Source: Variovorax paradoxus (lineage in GTDB: Bacteria > Pseudomonadota > Gammaproteobacteria > Burkholderiales > Burkholderiaceae_C). Taken from it: a stretch of DNA of 64,000 bases. A program made the translations under genes and the position numbers. Shown here piece by piece: positions 18,417-27,900 of the stretch (position 1 is the first letter of the stretch; each line of letters opens with the position of its first letter). The stretch spans positions 310,001 through 374,000 of the forward strand of contig NZ_LR743508.1 in the NCBI RefSeq assembly GCF_902712855.1, in the 5' to 3' direction. Below the pieces are notes generated by a model. The model was not told the DNA's origin and did no database searches. It was given only the letters and a program-made list of their open reading frames with translations.

Positions 18417-18992
18417 TCAAGCCCCCTCGCCGTCAGACGCGCCTGCAACAGACTTGCGCCCTGGATCGGCATAGTTGAATTGCTGCCGTTCGAATTCGTC
18501 TTCCAGGCTGTCGATGCCTTGTTTCACTTTGAGGCGAACTTCATCGGCGGTGATCGGCACAAGCCAATAGCACTTCACGCCACCTTCTTCGTCCGAGTAG
18601 TTTTCAAGGTCAGGCCCGTCCAGATAAGGCCGTGAAACCAAGCCGTACTCGCATTTCGAAGAGTCGAGCCAAGGCCGACCGAGATTCACCGTGTGAGCCC
18701 AATCGAGACCAGGCCCGTTGCAGTGATAGTGGGCCACCGCGTACAGCAACTCGACCAAACCGAGCGATTTCCTGGGGCTGAACAGGTGAAGTTCGATTGC
18801 AGGGACACGCTTACTGCTCGAAAGTCCCGCGGTTGCGTATGTCCAGAGCACTCGCTTCGCGTCGGGGGGCGTACACAGCACCCTGAAGCCAGGCGGAAGC
18901 TCGTGAACGGGGCCTGCGTCGAAAGGACACACTTCCGTGGGTCGAGACCATACCCGCTCGTAGTGACGCTGAAGCCGTACGGTGCAATTCAA
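18417..18992 (-). CDS. Suppressor-of-fused (SUFU) domain protein
   Basis: A 191-residue soluble protein. The blocks YATAGLSSSKRVPAIELHLF, VAHYHCNGPGLDWAHTVNLG and CYWLVPITADEV match the bacterial SUFU fold. This fold is common among immunity proteins of polymorphic toxins and is also found as single genes. The chosen start is a TTG at 18992 with GGAG seven bases before it; the open frame continues upstream but gives poor-quality sequence. No toxin gene is visible nearby. Codon use is less GC-biased than its neighbours, which would fit acquisition. A function as immunity protein is inference. Confidence 0.65.
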   Translation of the reverse strand: MNCTVRLQRHYERVWSRPTEVCPFDAGPVHELPPGFRVLCTPPDAKRVLWTYATAGLSSSKRVPAIELHLFSPRKSLGLVELLYAVAHYHCNGPGLDWAHTVNLGRPWLDSSKCEYGLVSRPYLDGPDLENYSDEEGGVKCYWLVPITADEVRLKVKQGIDSLEDEFERQQFNYADPGRKSVAGASDGEGA

Positions 18993-19236
18993 GGATGTTC
19001 TCCGTTCAATCAAAAAATCAGGGCAGTAACGTTCGCCTCTGGCCGCAAGCGGCCTGCATGAAGAATGCTGCTGCGGTCTGCTTCGTTGAAGAGCGCTGTG
19101 TGCATCGATCACCGGCATGCGGGCCCCACTGTCGTGCTGCCCATCGAGCCGCGGAGCGTCTCTTCCTGTCGAGCATTCATGGCTCGGTGCATGGGACCGG
19201 AGACTGCCGGATCGCCTTCGGAGACGGCCTTCTTTT

Positions 19237-19764
19237 TTATGGTTCTCGCGACGTGTTGTCCTTGCTGACGTGGTCTGGCAGATCATCAACGGTATTGAAT
19301 GACATCGTTTCTGCATCCACATCCCGCGCAGCGACCTCAAGGTCGTCGAGAGCAAGTTGCTCGTCAAGCTGAGCATGGATCCAGCTGTCAGGAAACTGGC
19401 GTGGCGCCTCGAAGCGCAGAAGTGTCGCTCCGGCGAACACAACAACTGACTTCAAGATCAAGTCGGATCGCAGGCTGGTGGATTCCTTCACCGGCTCGTC
19501 ACCGATTGCCTCTTCGATTTCGCCAACGATCTGGTCGATGATCACGCCCCACTGCGTTGGCGAGACGATGAGTATCTGGACGATGCGGGGCAGCAGAACC
19601 GCAGCGTCCGGTACTCCCCCGTCCTCGAGTTCAGGATCGACGTTGACCCAAACGTCGGCTTGCGCTGCCAGCACTCGAGCGCGGCCAACGACGATGTCGT
19701 CGCGCACCTCGACATCGGTGAGCACCCCGCTGCTTGCGATCGCCTCTCTGAATTTGTGGATCAT
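19237..19764 (-). CDS. Hypothetical protein, possible immunity-type partner
   Basis: A 175-residue acidic protein that I do not recognise. It starts MIHKFREAIASSGVLTDVEV and has alternating strand-like segments (DVWVNVDPEL, RIVQILIVSP, KSVVVFAGATLLRF) and a Trp-containing PDSWIHAQLDEQ block. There is no signal peptide or membrane helix. It lies upstream of and in the same orientation as the SUFU gene, 244 bp away, with similarly relaxed base composition. The ATG at 19764 has an A/G-rich sequence before it. The two genes could be a small acquired island. Confidence 0.6.
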   Translation of the reverse strand: MIHKFREAIASSGVLTDVEVRDDIVVGRARVLAAQADVWVNVDPELEDGGVPDAAVLLPRIVQILIVSPTQWGVIIDQIVGEIEEAIGDEPVKESTSLRSDLILKSVVVFAGATLLRFEAPRQFPDSWIHAQLDEQLALDDLEVAARDVDAETMSFNTVDDLPDHVSKDNTSREP

Positions 19765-20028
19765 CCCGTCTCTGTGTGTGAAGGTGTCGTCTGGTTCTGC
19801 TCGTGGCGGATAGTACCCATTCGCGCGAGGCCGAGGGATGCCGGCATCGCTGCAAAGCGGATGCTCGCATCTTCAGCCGACGATCAGCCTGGAACACATC
19901 GCTGCCGGGAGCATGCCCCACAAACCGCTACCGGACCGAGCTCCCTGGATCGCGAGGGCTTCCTCCGTTTCATCCCGAAGTCCCAATTTCCCAGGCGGGC
20001 CGCGAACCTGCGGCCCGCAGACCAGCCG

Positions 20029-20298
20029 CTAACCGCCAGTCGTAGGCGTCCCACATCGCGCCTTCTCGCTCATCTGGAACAACGCCCCAGCCTTGCGTGC
20101 CAGTTCAGCCGCAAGCCAGAGCAGGTTGTCCAGTTGCCGAGGCCCATCACCGCTGCACCAGTCGATGTCTTCCCCATGGCAGACCCACAGCAGAGCTTCG
20201 AGTTGGGAGAGGGTGTTTTCAAGAAGATCCGCCGGGTCTTGGGCGTGATCTTCGGAAGCGACCGGCGTAGTTGGCCGGGCTATAGTCTTGGTAGCCAT
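20029..20298 (-). CDS. Small hypothetical protein
   Basis: An 89-residue protein starting MATKTIARPTTPVAS, with a predicted helical hairpin (LLENTLSQLEALLWV and LDNLLWLAAELARKAGALFQ) joined by CHGEDIDWCSGDGP. AAGGA lies upstream of the ATG at 20298. Its overall shape (disordered N terminus and two amphipathic helices) recalls small proteins of unknown function in pseudomonads and burkholderiales, but I cannot name a family. Confidence 0.55.
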   Translation of the reverse strand: MATKTIARPTTPVASEDHAQDPADLLENTLSQLEALLWVCHGEDIDWCSGDGPRQLDNLLWLAAELARKAGALFQMSEKARCGTPTTGG

Positions 20299-20836
20299 TT
20301 TTGTGCGTTCCTTTCTAGGGTGTTGCACGAACTTGGTTAGACGGTCGGGGTGCTGATAACACCCCGGCCGTCGCCTTTGATACCTCGCATACGCATCGCT
20401 GCTTTCGCACCGACAACCTGCCGCGAGGCAAGCAGCCTTCAATCATTTCGGTGGTGGTGTGTGTTGCGCCTTCCTTGTTCCCTTGTGGGGTATCGAGTGA
20501 CAGGGGCAATCACTTTAAAGAAGAGCGCGGCGCGATGACGGCTTCGTGCGACACGAAGTCCCGACGACCGCCAACAAATGCAGCTTCTGCAAAGAGCCGC
20601 GCGCGCACCCCACGCGCCCGTGCCGTGCCGATCCGAAGCGGTGCCCAAACGCTCACGTCGATGGGGTGCCTTGCGCAGCGAAATAGAGGAGGAGGCCGAA
20701 GGCCGGGGGACATTCGCGGAGCGAGGTACCCCGTCGGCGTGAGCGTCGCCCTGAATGCCCCCAGGCGTTGCGCCAGGCAAGCGCAACGCCTCCAAGACTT
20801 TCGGGGCGCCCCTGTTCGAGCGCCCACCGGCCAAGC
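20299..20836. other. 538-bp non-coding stretch
   Basis: No convincing gene is seen. The part nearest the small hypothetical gene holds its promoter and ribosome-binding site. The middle has open frames on both strands, but their composition does not look like protein. The distal part contains two GC-rich hairpins that follow the nuclease gene (20763-20791, and GGGCGC/GCGCCC around 20804-20825). Confidence 0.45.
20763..20791 (-). terminator. Perfect 11-bp hairpin downstream of the nuclease gene
   Basis: AGGCGTTGCGC at 20763-20773 pairs without mismatch with GCGCAACGCCT at 20781-20791, around a 7-base loop. It lies 46 bp after the nuclease stop in the direction of transcription and has no U run. 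It is probably a transcript-end or mRNA-stabilising structure. Confidence 0.5.
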
Positions 20837-23647
20837 TCAGTCGACCGTGTGCGAGCCCAGGCCCGCAGAAGTGTCGATGGGCAAGCTGTCCCACTGCGCC
20901 GCCGTATCGAAAGCGATGCCCGGATTGGGATCGCCCGATGTGATGGTCGGCTTGCGGCGCAACGTCTGGTTCAGCGTGCTGGCGCCGTTGGCGCTCTTCC
21001 ACTCGGTGCCGGGGTCGAACCCGACCTGGCCGATGCGGTCGATGACCGTGCCCGACTTCTCCAGCGTCAGGGCATCGTCGCCGTTGAAGTTGGCAACGCC
21101 GCTGTCCTGCGTGCCGGCAGGCTTGAAGGCAGCCGTGGCGCCGGCGTTCGCCAGCACGATCGTGCCGCCGGGCGGCAGGGAGCCGCTCAGCGCCTGCGTG
21201 CTCGTGGGCGCCGTCGCGCCGTTCGAATACAGCTTGACGGCATAGAGACTCAGGTCGATCGCCGAGGCGGTCGGGTTGTAGAGCTCGATCGCCTTGTTGT
21301 TCGACGAACCTTCCACGTACTCGCTGAAGAACAGATCGGGCGGGCCGGGCGGCAGCACCACGACCGTGGTGGTGACATTCACATTGCCCGCCTTCGTCGC
21401 GGTCTGGCCGGCGGAGTTGGTCAGCGTGACCACCACGGTGAAGGTGCCGGCGGCCGCGTAGGTATGCGTCACGGGGCCCGTGCCCGCCGCGGTGGTGGCG
21501 GTGGTGCCGTCGCCCCAGTCGACTGTAAGGGACGTCATGGTGGTCGCGCCGCCGGGCGTGGCTTCGGTGATGTCCACGCTGTAGGTGTCGCCGGTCTTCG
21601 CCGAAGCCGCGATCGTGGCGCTGACGATGGGCTCGACCACGGCGGTGTCGGCCGCGAGGTTCAGGCCCACGAGCACCGGATCGTGGTCCGACGCGCGGAA
21701 CGGCGTGGGCGCGTAGCGGTCGTCGGTGGTGAAGTCGGTGTTGTAGTCGAGCGCAGTCGGCTCGTCGGAGTTGATGTGCCACACGTTCACGCCGCTGACC
21801 TGCGAAGCCAGGGAAGCAGAGGCATAGGCATGGTCGAGCGCGCCCGTCTCGCCGCCGAACACGTAGGTGTAGCGGTCGCTGGCGGGCATGCGCTTGAGCA
21901 GGCTTTCGTTGGCCGCGCCTTCCAGCACCTTGGTCGGGTCTTCCAGCAGATAGCTGTTGAAGTCACCCATCATCAGCACGTCGTTCTCGCCGGTCGTGCC
22001 CCTGGCCTTGAGCTTGCTCACGAAGCTGTTGAGTGCGGTGGCCTGCTGGGTGCGCGCCAGGTTCCAGCAGCCCTGGCCCTGGTCGGTGTCGCCCGTGGCG
22101 GGGCAGCTGCCCTTGCTCTTCAGGTGATTGACCACGAACCAGAAGCCGCCGTTGTTGCCGACCGCGCTGAAGCGCTGGGCCAGCGGTGGCCGGCCGCTGG
22201 CGGCGGTGTAGTCCGCCAGATCGGTGCCGGTCGGCAGCACGACATTGCCGACGCGCTGGACCTTCGCGGGCTTGTAGAGGATGTCGACCTTGATCGCATC
22301 CGTGCCGAACACACCGCTGTTGACGGCCGCGTAGGTGTTCGCACCAAGCTTGGCGTTGAGGGCGGCCAGCAGGTCGTTCGTGGCAACGTCGGTGTTCTGG
22401 ATTTCCATCAGGCCGATCACGTCGGCGTCGAGCCCCGCGATGGCAGCGACGATCTTGGCCTGCTGCCGCTTGAACTCGTTCAGGTTGTTCGCGCCGCGGC
22501 AGTCCGTTGCAACGCCTGTGCCGAGCAGGCAGACCTGCCCGGTCTGCCCGGCGGCGTTGGTGCCGTCCACGAAGGTGGTGAAGTAGTTGAGCACGTTGAG
22601 GCTGGCCACCTTGAGCGAGCCGCCGACCACCGGCGCCGTGGGCTGGCGCGGATTGGCCTGCGCGAACACCGGCGCCACCGTCGGCTGGATGCGGTAGGCG
22701 CCGAAGTTGTGGCTCAGGATGCCGGTGACCTTTTGCGTGGTGTCGCCCATGCGCCGGGTGCCGTCGGTGCCGGCCGCGCTCAGGTACGGAATGGGGTTCG
22801 GGTTGGACACCGAAGCGCCATCGTCCAGCACGATGCGCGCGAGCAGGTTCTGCGCATGGGTTGCCGTTGCGTTGCCGTTGGTGGGATTGAACTGGCGGCC
22901 GTTGAGCGACAGCACCATCTGGCCGTAGCGGCCCAGCTCGAAGAGTTCGGTCACGGCCAGGGGCTGCGCGATCTCGACGAGCATGCCCTCGTAACGCTCG
23001 AGCGCGGACTCGTCGGCCACCGGCAGCGTGATCTGCGTGGGCTCGACGACCACGCCGCTGCCGCAGACGCTGATGGCGAGCGGGGTCGGGGTGGTGCCGG
23101 CAATCTGCGTGATGCTGTCGGGCTTGGCGCCCACGCCGGCCGTCTGGCCGAACTCGGCGACCACGCCGGTGACCTGCACGTAGTCGCCGACAGCCACGCG
23201 TGCGGCGTTGTTCGGCGCATGGACGAAGACGCCTTCCGAGGTCATCGGGTCGGCATCGGGCACGAGCTGCTGCACGAAGAACCCGTTCAGCTTCACCGAC
23301 GTGGGGCCGGTGCTCTGGAAGTCGCCCACGACCACGCCGCGCACGGTGACGGCCTGCGAGGCCATGGGGCTGATGTCGCCCGTGCCCTGCACGGACGAGA
23401 TGGCCGCGAGCGGCGCACCGGCCGGAACGGCTGCGGCGCACGTGGGTGGGGGCGTGACGGGCGCGGGGTTTTCAGGCTGCGCCGCTGGTGGCTGCGAGCC
23501 TGGTGGCGTACCGCCCGATGACGGCGGAATCAGTGGAAAGGAAGCGCCGCCGCCACCGCCGCCGCAGGCGGTCAGCACGATGGCAAGCGTCAGCGCCAGT
23601 GTCTTGAACGGCCACGCGGGCCTCGATCCTCGTCCTCGATGTGTCAT
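20837..23647 (-). CDS. ExeM/NucH-like extracellular endonuclease with PKD and lamin-tail domains
   Basis: A 936-residue secreted DNase-type protein. The N terminus is a lipoprotein-like signal (LTLAIVLTAC, then a Gly run). An OB-fold region (about 60-330; VTVRGVVVGDFQ, LNGFFVQQL) leads into an endonuclease/exonuclease/phosphatase domain (about 335-690; VASLNVLNYF, GLMEIQNTD, MMGDFNSY, SDHDPVLVGL). A PKD domain (about 700-775; VDWGDGTT) and a lamin-tail domain (about 785-930; FFSEYVEGSSNNKAIELYN) follow. ExeM/NucH relatives degrade extracellular DNA in biofilms or for phosphate scavenging. It stands alone, with GGGACC as a weak ribosome-binding site. Substrate preference is inferred. Confidence 0.9.
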   Translation of the reverse strand: MTHRGRGSRPAWPFKTLALTLAIVLTACGGGGGGASFPLIPPSSGGTPPGSQPPAAQPENPAPVTPPPTCAAAVPAGAPLAAISSVQGTGDISPMASQAVTVRGVVVGDFQSTGPTSVKLNGFFVQQLVPDADPMTSEGVFVHAPNNAARVAVGDYVQVTGVVAEFGQTAGVGAKPDSITQIAGTTPTPLAISVCGSGVVVEPTQITLPVADESALERYEGMLVEIAQPLAVTELFELGRYGQMVLSLNGRQFNPTNGNATATHAQNLLARIVLDDGASVSNPNPIPYLSAAGTDGTRRMGDTTQKVTGILSHNFGAYRIQPTVAPVFAQANPRQPTAPVVGGSLKVASLNVLNYFTTFVDGTNAAGQTGQVCLLGTGVATDCRGANNLNEFKRQQAKIVAAIAGLDADVIGLMEIQNTDVATNDLLAALNAKLGANTYAAVNSGVFGTDAIKVDILYKPAKVQRVGNVVLPTGTDLADYTAASGRPPLAQRFSAVGNNGGFWFVVNHLKSKGSCPATGDTDQGQGCWNLARTQQATALNSFVSKLKARGTTGENDVLMMGDFNSYLLEDPTKVLEGAANESLLKRMPASDRYTYVFGGETGALDHAYASASLASQVSGVNVWHINSDEPTALDYNTDFTTDDRYAPTPFRASDHDPVLVGLNLAADTAVVEPIVSATIAASAKTGDTYSVDITEATPGGATTMTSLTVDWGDGTTATTAAGTGPVTHTYAAAGTFTVVVTLTNSAGQTATKAGNVNVTTTVVVLPPGPPDLFFSEYVEGSSNNKAIELYNPTASAIDLSLYAVKLYSNGATAPTSTQALSGSLPPGGTIVLANAGATAAFKPAGTQDSGVANFNGDDALTLEKSGTVIDRIGQVGFDPGTEWKSANGASTLNQTLRRKPTITSGDPNPGIAFDTAAQWDSLPIDTSAGLGSHTVD

Positions 23648-23802
23648 TGGGGGTCCCTATTTGTTGTCGGGCCGTCGAACGGGCCGCGGCCTTTTTTAGG
23701 GTTCTTGTGTGTAATCCCCGAGACACCCCAGGCACGCCCGGGTCGCGCCTGGTAGATGCGCCGCACCGTCCTGTGCCGGCGCGCGCACCGAAGCCGCTGC
23801 CG

Positions 23803-24690
23803 CTAGCTCATGCCGCGCGCCAGCAGATGGTCGACGAGCCGCCGCTGCGGAAAGCTCAACGCCTCCTGCCGCGTGCACAGGTACATGCGGCGCGAAGCCC
23901 ACGCATCGGTGAGATTGATGAAGCGCAGCTTCATCTCCTTGCGGTAGGCCACCGCCGCGCCTTCGGGCAGGATGCCCACGCCCATGCCCGCCTCGATCAT
24001 GCGGCACACGGCTTCAAAGCTCTTCACGCGCACACGCAGGCGCAGCACCTTGCGCGCGCTCATGGCCGCGTCTTCCATGGTGCGGGAAATGGCGGAGTCG
24101 TCCTCGAGGCCGACGAAGTCGAAGTCGAGCAGCTCCTCGAACGACACCTCGCGCCCGCGCCACGGATGCTTCTGCCGCACGATCGCCACGAGGCGGTCGG
24201 TCCGGTAGGGAATGAAATGCAGCGCGGGGTCGGCGGCCTCGCTGGTGATGACGCCCACGTCGGCCTGGCGGTCGCGAATCGCCTGCACGATGTAGACGCT
24301 GCGGTGCTCTTCCACGCTGACGCGGATCTCGGGGTAGCGCTGGCGGAAGCTGGCCACGTCGTCGGGCAGGAACTGGCCCATGGCCGACGCGTTGGCATGC
24401 AGCCGCACGCGGCCGGTGGCGCCCTGCGCATAGTCGGACAGGTCGGCGCGCATGCGGTCGACGTCGCGCAAGATCTGCCGCGCATGCACGGCGAGCGATT
24501 CGCCGGCGCCGGTCGGCGTGACGCCCTTCGATGTGCGGTTGAGCAGCGACACGCCCAGGTGCCCTTCGAGGATCGCCAGGCGCCGGCTCGCGGCCGACAG
24601 CACCATGTGGCTCTCGGCGGCCGCCTTCGACAGACTGCCGTGCTCGATGGCACGCAGGAACAGCGCCAGTGAATCGAGGTCGGGTCTCAT
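23803..24690 (-). CDS. LysR-family transcriptional regulator
   Basis: A 295-residue LysR protein. The N-terminal winged helix-turn-helix (LDSLALFLRAIEHGSLSKAA, ILEGHLGVSLLNRTSKGV) is followed by the ligand-binding domain. It is divergent from the indolepyruvate oxidoreductase gene across 264 bp, the usual arrangement for a LysR regulator and its target. The likely inducer is an aryl-pyruvate or related compound, which is inference. The start at 24690 gives the canonical MRPDLDSLALF N terminus; the frame is open further upstream. Confidence 0.9.
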   Translation of the reverse strand: MRPDLDSLALFLRAIEHGSLSKAAAESHMVLSAASRRLAILEGHLGVSLLNRTSKGVTPTGAGESLAVHARQILRDVDRMRADLSDYAQGATGRVRLHANASAMGQFLPDDVASFRQRYPEIRVSVEEHRSVYIVQAIRDRQADVGVITSEAADPALHFIPYRTDRLVAIVRQKHPWRGREVSFEELLDFDFVGLEDDSAISRTMEDAAMSARKVLRLRVRVKSFEAVCRMIEAGMGVGILPEGAAVAYRKEMKLRFINLTDAWASRRMYLCTRQEALSFPQRRLVDHLLARGMS

Positions 24691-24954
24691 GAGGTCCTTG
24701 CGTTCTGCGGGGCCGCCATTGTCGGGCCAGCGCCTGGACTCGCCTGCGCCGAAACCTTTTCGGCACATGAGGCACTCGACAGACAAATCTTCTGCGCAGC
24801 GCGTTGCATCGCCAAAAAGAAGAAGCACTTTCTGGCCGCATCGCTGAAGAATCGTTGCTGCCTCGCCGTCTACCCCGGCGAGGCGCCCAGCGGGCCGGCC
24901 CCTTACCGGGGCCAAGCCTGCATTCCACGAGTCCTACCCGGAGTCTTTTCAGTC

Positions 24955-27900
24955 ATGGCATCCCACGAACTGGCCAGCGTTGCGCTGGACGACAAATACA
25001 CGGCCACCGAAGGCCGGATCTACCTCAGCGGCATCCAGGCGCTGGTGCGCCTCATGCTGGTGCAGAAATGGCGCGACCAGCAGGCGGGCCTGAACACCGC
25101 GGGCTTCGTCTCGGGCTACCGCGGCTCGCCGCTCGGCGGCCTCGACGAAGCGCTGTGGAAGGCGCAGCCCCAGCTCGAAGCCAACGCGGTCAAGTTCCTG
25201 CCCGGCGTGAACGAGGAGCTGGCCGCCACCGCGGTGTGGGGCACGCAGCAGGTGCACCTGACGGGCGAGTCCGCCGTCGACGGCGTGTTCGCCATGTGGT
25301 ACGGCAAGGCGCCAGGCGTGGACCGCTGCGGCGACGTGTTCAAGCACATGAGCCATGCGGGCACCTCGCCCCACGGCGGCGTGCTGCTGGTGGCGGGCGA
25401 CGACCACGGCGCGTCTTCGTCCACGCTGCCCAACCAGAGCGACCACCTGTTCGCCGCGTCGATGATCCCGATGCTCTATCCGCAGAGCGTGGAGGAGTAC
25501 ATCGAGCTCGGCCTGCACGGCTTCGCGATGTCGCGCTTTGCCGGCTTGCCGGTGGGCTTCAAGGCGCTGGCGGACACGGTGGAGTCGTCGGGCTCCATCG
25601 CGGCCGGTGCGCTCGACGTGCACACGCGCCTGCCTGCCGACTTCGAGTTCCCGCCCGGCGGCGTGCATGCGCGGCTGTCGACCGACACGCTCGGCGTGCA
25701 GGCGCGCAAGCAGGAAGCGCTGATGCAGGACTACAAGATCTACGCAGCCATCGCCTATGCACGTGCCAACCGGCTCAACCGCGTGACCATCGATTCGCCG
25801 AAGGCGCGGCTGGGCATTGTGGCCTCGGGCAAGTCGTACCGCGACGTGCTCGAGGCGCTGGAAGAGCTGGGCATCGACGCCGACGAGGCCGCGCGCATCG
25901 GCATCCGCCTGTTCAAGGTGTCGATGCCGTGGCCGCTGGAGCCCGATTCGATCCGCGAGTTCGCCGACGGGCTCGAAGAAATCCTGGTGGTCGAGGAAAA
26001 GCGCCAGATCGTCGAGTACCAGCTCAAGGAGCATCTCTACAACTGGCGCGAGAACGTGCGTCCGCGCGTGATCGGCAAGTTCGACGAACAGGGCGAATGG
26101 GGCGCGCATCCGCGCGGAAAGTGGCTGCTGCCGGCCACGGCCGATTTTTCGGTGGCGCAGATCGCGCGCGTGATCGCGGGGCGCGTGGCACGCTTTCACA
26201 CCAGCGACCGCATCCGCATGCGGCTGGCGATCCTCGACGCGAAGGACGTGGTGCTCGGCAAGGCCGTGGCCACGCCGTCGCGCCCGGCCTGGTACTGTTC
26301 GGGCTGCCCGCACAACACCTCGACCAGGGTGCCCGAAGGCAGCCTGGCGCTGGCGGGCATCGGCTGCCACGTGATGGCCACGGCCATCTATCCAGAGCAC
26401 AACAAGACGACCACCCACATGGGCGGCGAAGGCGCGCCGTGGCTCGGGCAGGCCTGGTTCTCCAAGCGCAGGCACGTGTTCGCGAACCTCGGCGACGGCA
26501 CCTACTACCACTCGGGCTCGATGGCGATCCGCGCGGCGGTGGCGGCGGGCGTGAACATCACCTACAAGATCCTCTACAACGACGCGGTCGCCATGACCGG
26601 CGGGCAGCCGGTGGACGGCCCCATCACCGTGCCGCGCATCGCGCACCAGATGGCGGCCGAGGGGGTTAAGCGGCTCGCACTGGTGGCGGAGGACCCGACC
26701 CGCTGGGCCGACCGCAGTGTGCTGCCGCCCGAGCGCGAGGGCTTCGTGCTGACGGTGCACCACCGCGACGACATGGACGCGGTGCAGCGCGAGCTGCGGG
26801 AGTTCGAGGGCGTGTCGGTGCTCATCTATGACCAGGTGTGCGCCGCAGAGAAGCGCCGCCGACGCAAGAAGGGCGAGTTTCCGCAGGCCGCGCGGCGCGT
26901 GTTCATCAACGACGCGGTGTGCGAAGGCTGCGGCGACTGCGGCGAGCAGTCGAACTGCACCGCGCTGCTGCCGAAGCAGACGGAACTCGGCCTGAAGCGC
27001 GCCGTGGACCAGAGCGCGTGCAACGCCGACGAGTCGTGCATCAAGGGCTTCTGCCCGAGCTTCGTGACGGTGGAAGGCGTGAAGCCGCGCAGGCAGGCGC
27101 CGGTCGCCGCGACGGCCGCGGCCGAAGAGGCTCCGCTGCCCGAGCCGAAGCAGCTCGCGCTCGAAGGCATGCACAACATCCTGATCACCGGCATCGGCGG
27201 CACGGGCGTCATCACCATCGGCGCGCTGATCGGCATGGCGGCGCACCTGGAGGGCAAGGGCGTGAGCGTGCTCGACATGACGGGCATGTCGCAGAAGAAC
27301 GGCTCGGTGACGTCGCACGTGCGCATCGCGCGCGACGCGGCGCAACTGAAGGCACAGCGCATTCCCACCGGCGAGGCCGACCTGATCCTCGGCTGCGACA
27401 TGCTCACGGCCGGCGCGCCCGATGCCATCGCGCGCATGCGGCCGGGGCGCACCTATGCGCTGGTCAACACCTTCGAACAGCCGACCGGGCATTTCGCGCA
27501 GCAGCCCGACTGGGAATTTCCGGCGACGCAGGTGCGCGCGCTGATCGAGGAGTCGGTCGAAGGCCGCGCCGACTTCATCGACGCGACGCAACTGGCCACG
27601 CGCCTCATGGGCGATGCGATCGCGGCCAACCTGTTCCTGCTGGGCTTCGCGTTCCAGAAGGGCTTCGTGCCGGTGTCCGCCGAAGCGCTGGACAAGGCCA
27701 TCGAGATCAACGGCGTGGCGGTGAAGGCGAACCAGTCGGCCTTCCGTTGGGGCCGCAAGGCGGCGCTGGACCTGGCGGCGGTGACGCGCGAGGCCGCGCC
27801 GCAGAAGGTGGTTGCATTGCAGCGGCCGCAGAGCTTCGAGGCCCTGGTGAAGGACCGCACCGAGTTCCTCGCCTCCTACCAGAACGCGGCCTATGCGCAG

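Noticed and set aside
19195..19240. Hairpin followed by a T run, resembling an intrinsic terminator on the plus strand
   Set aside because: The stem pairs only weakly (4 bp plus scattered pairs) and no plus-strand gene ends upstream of it, so it was not listed as a feature.
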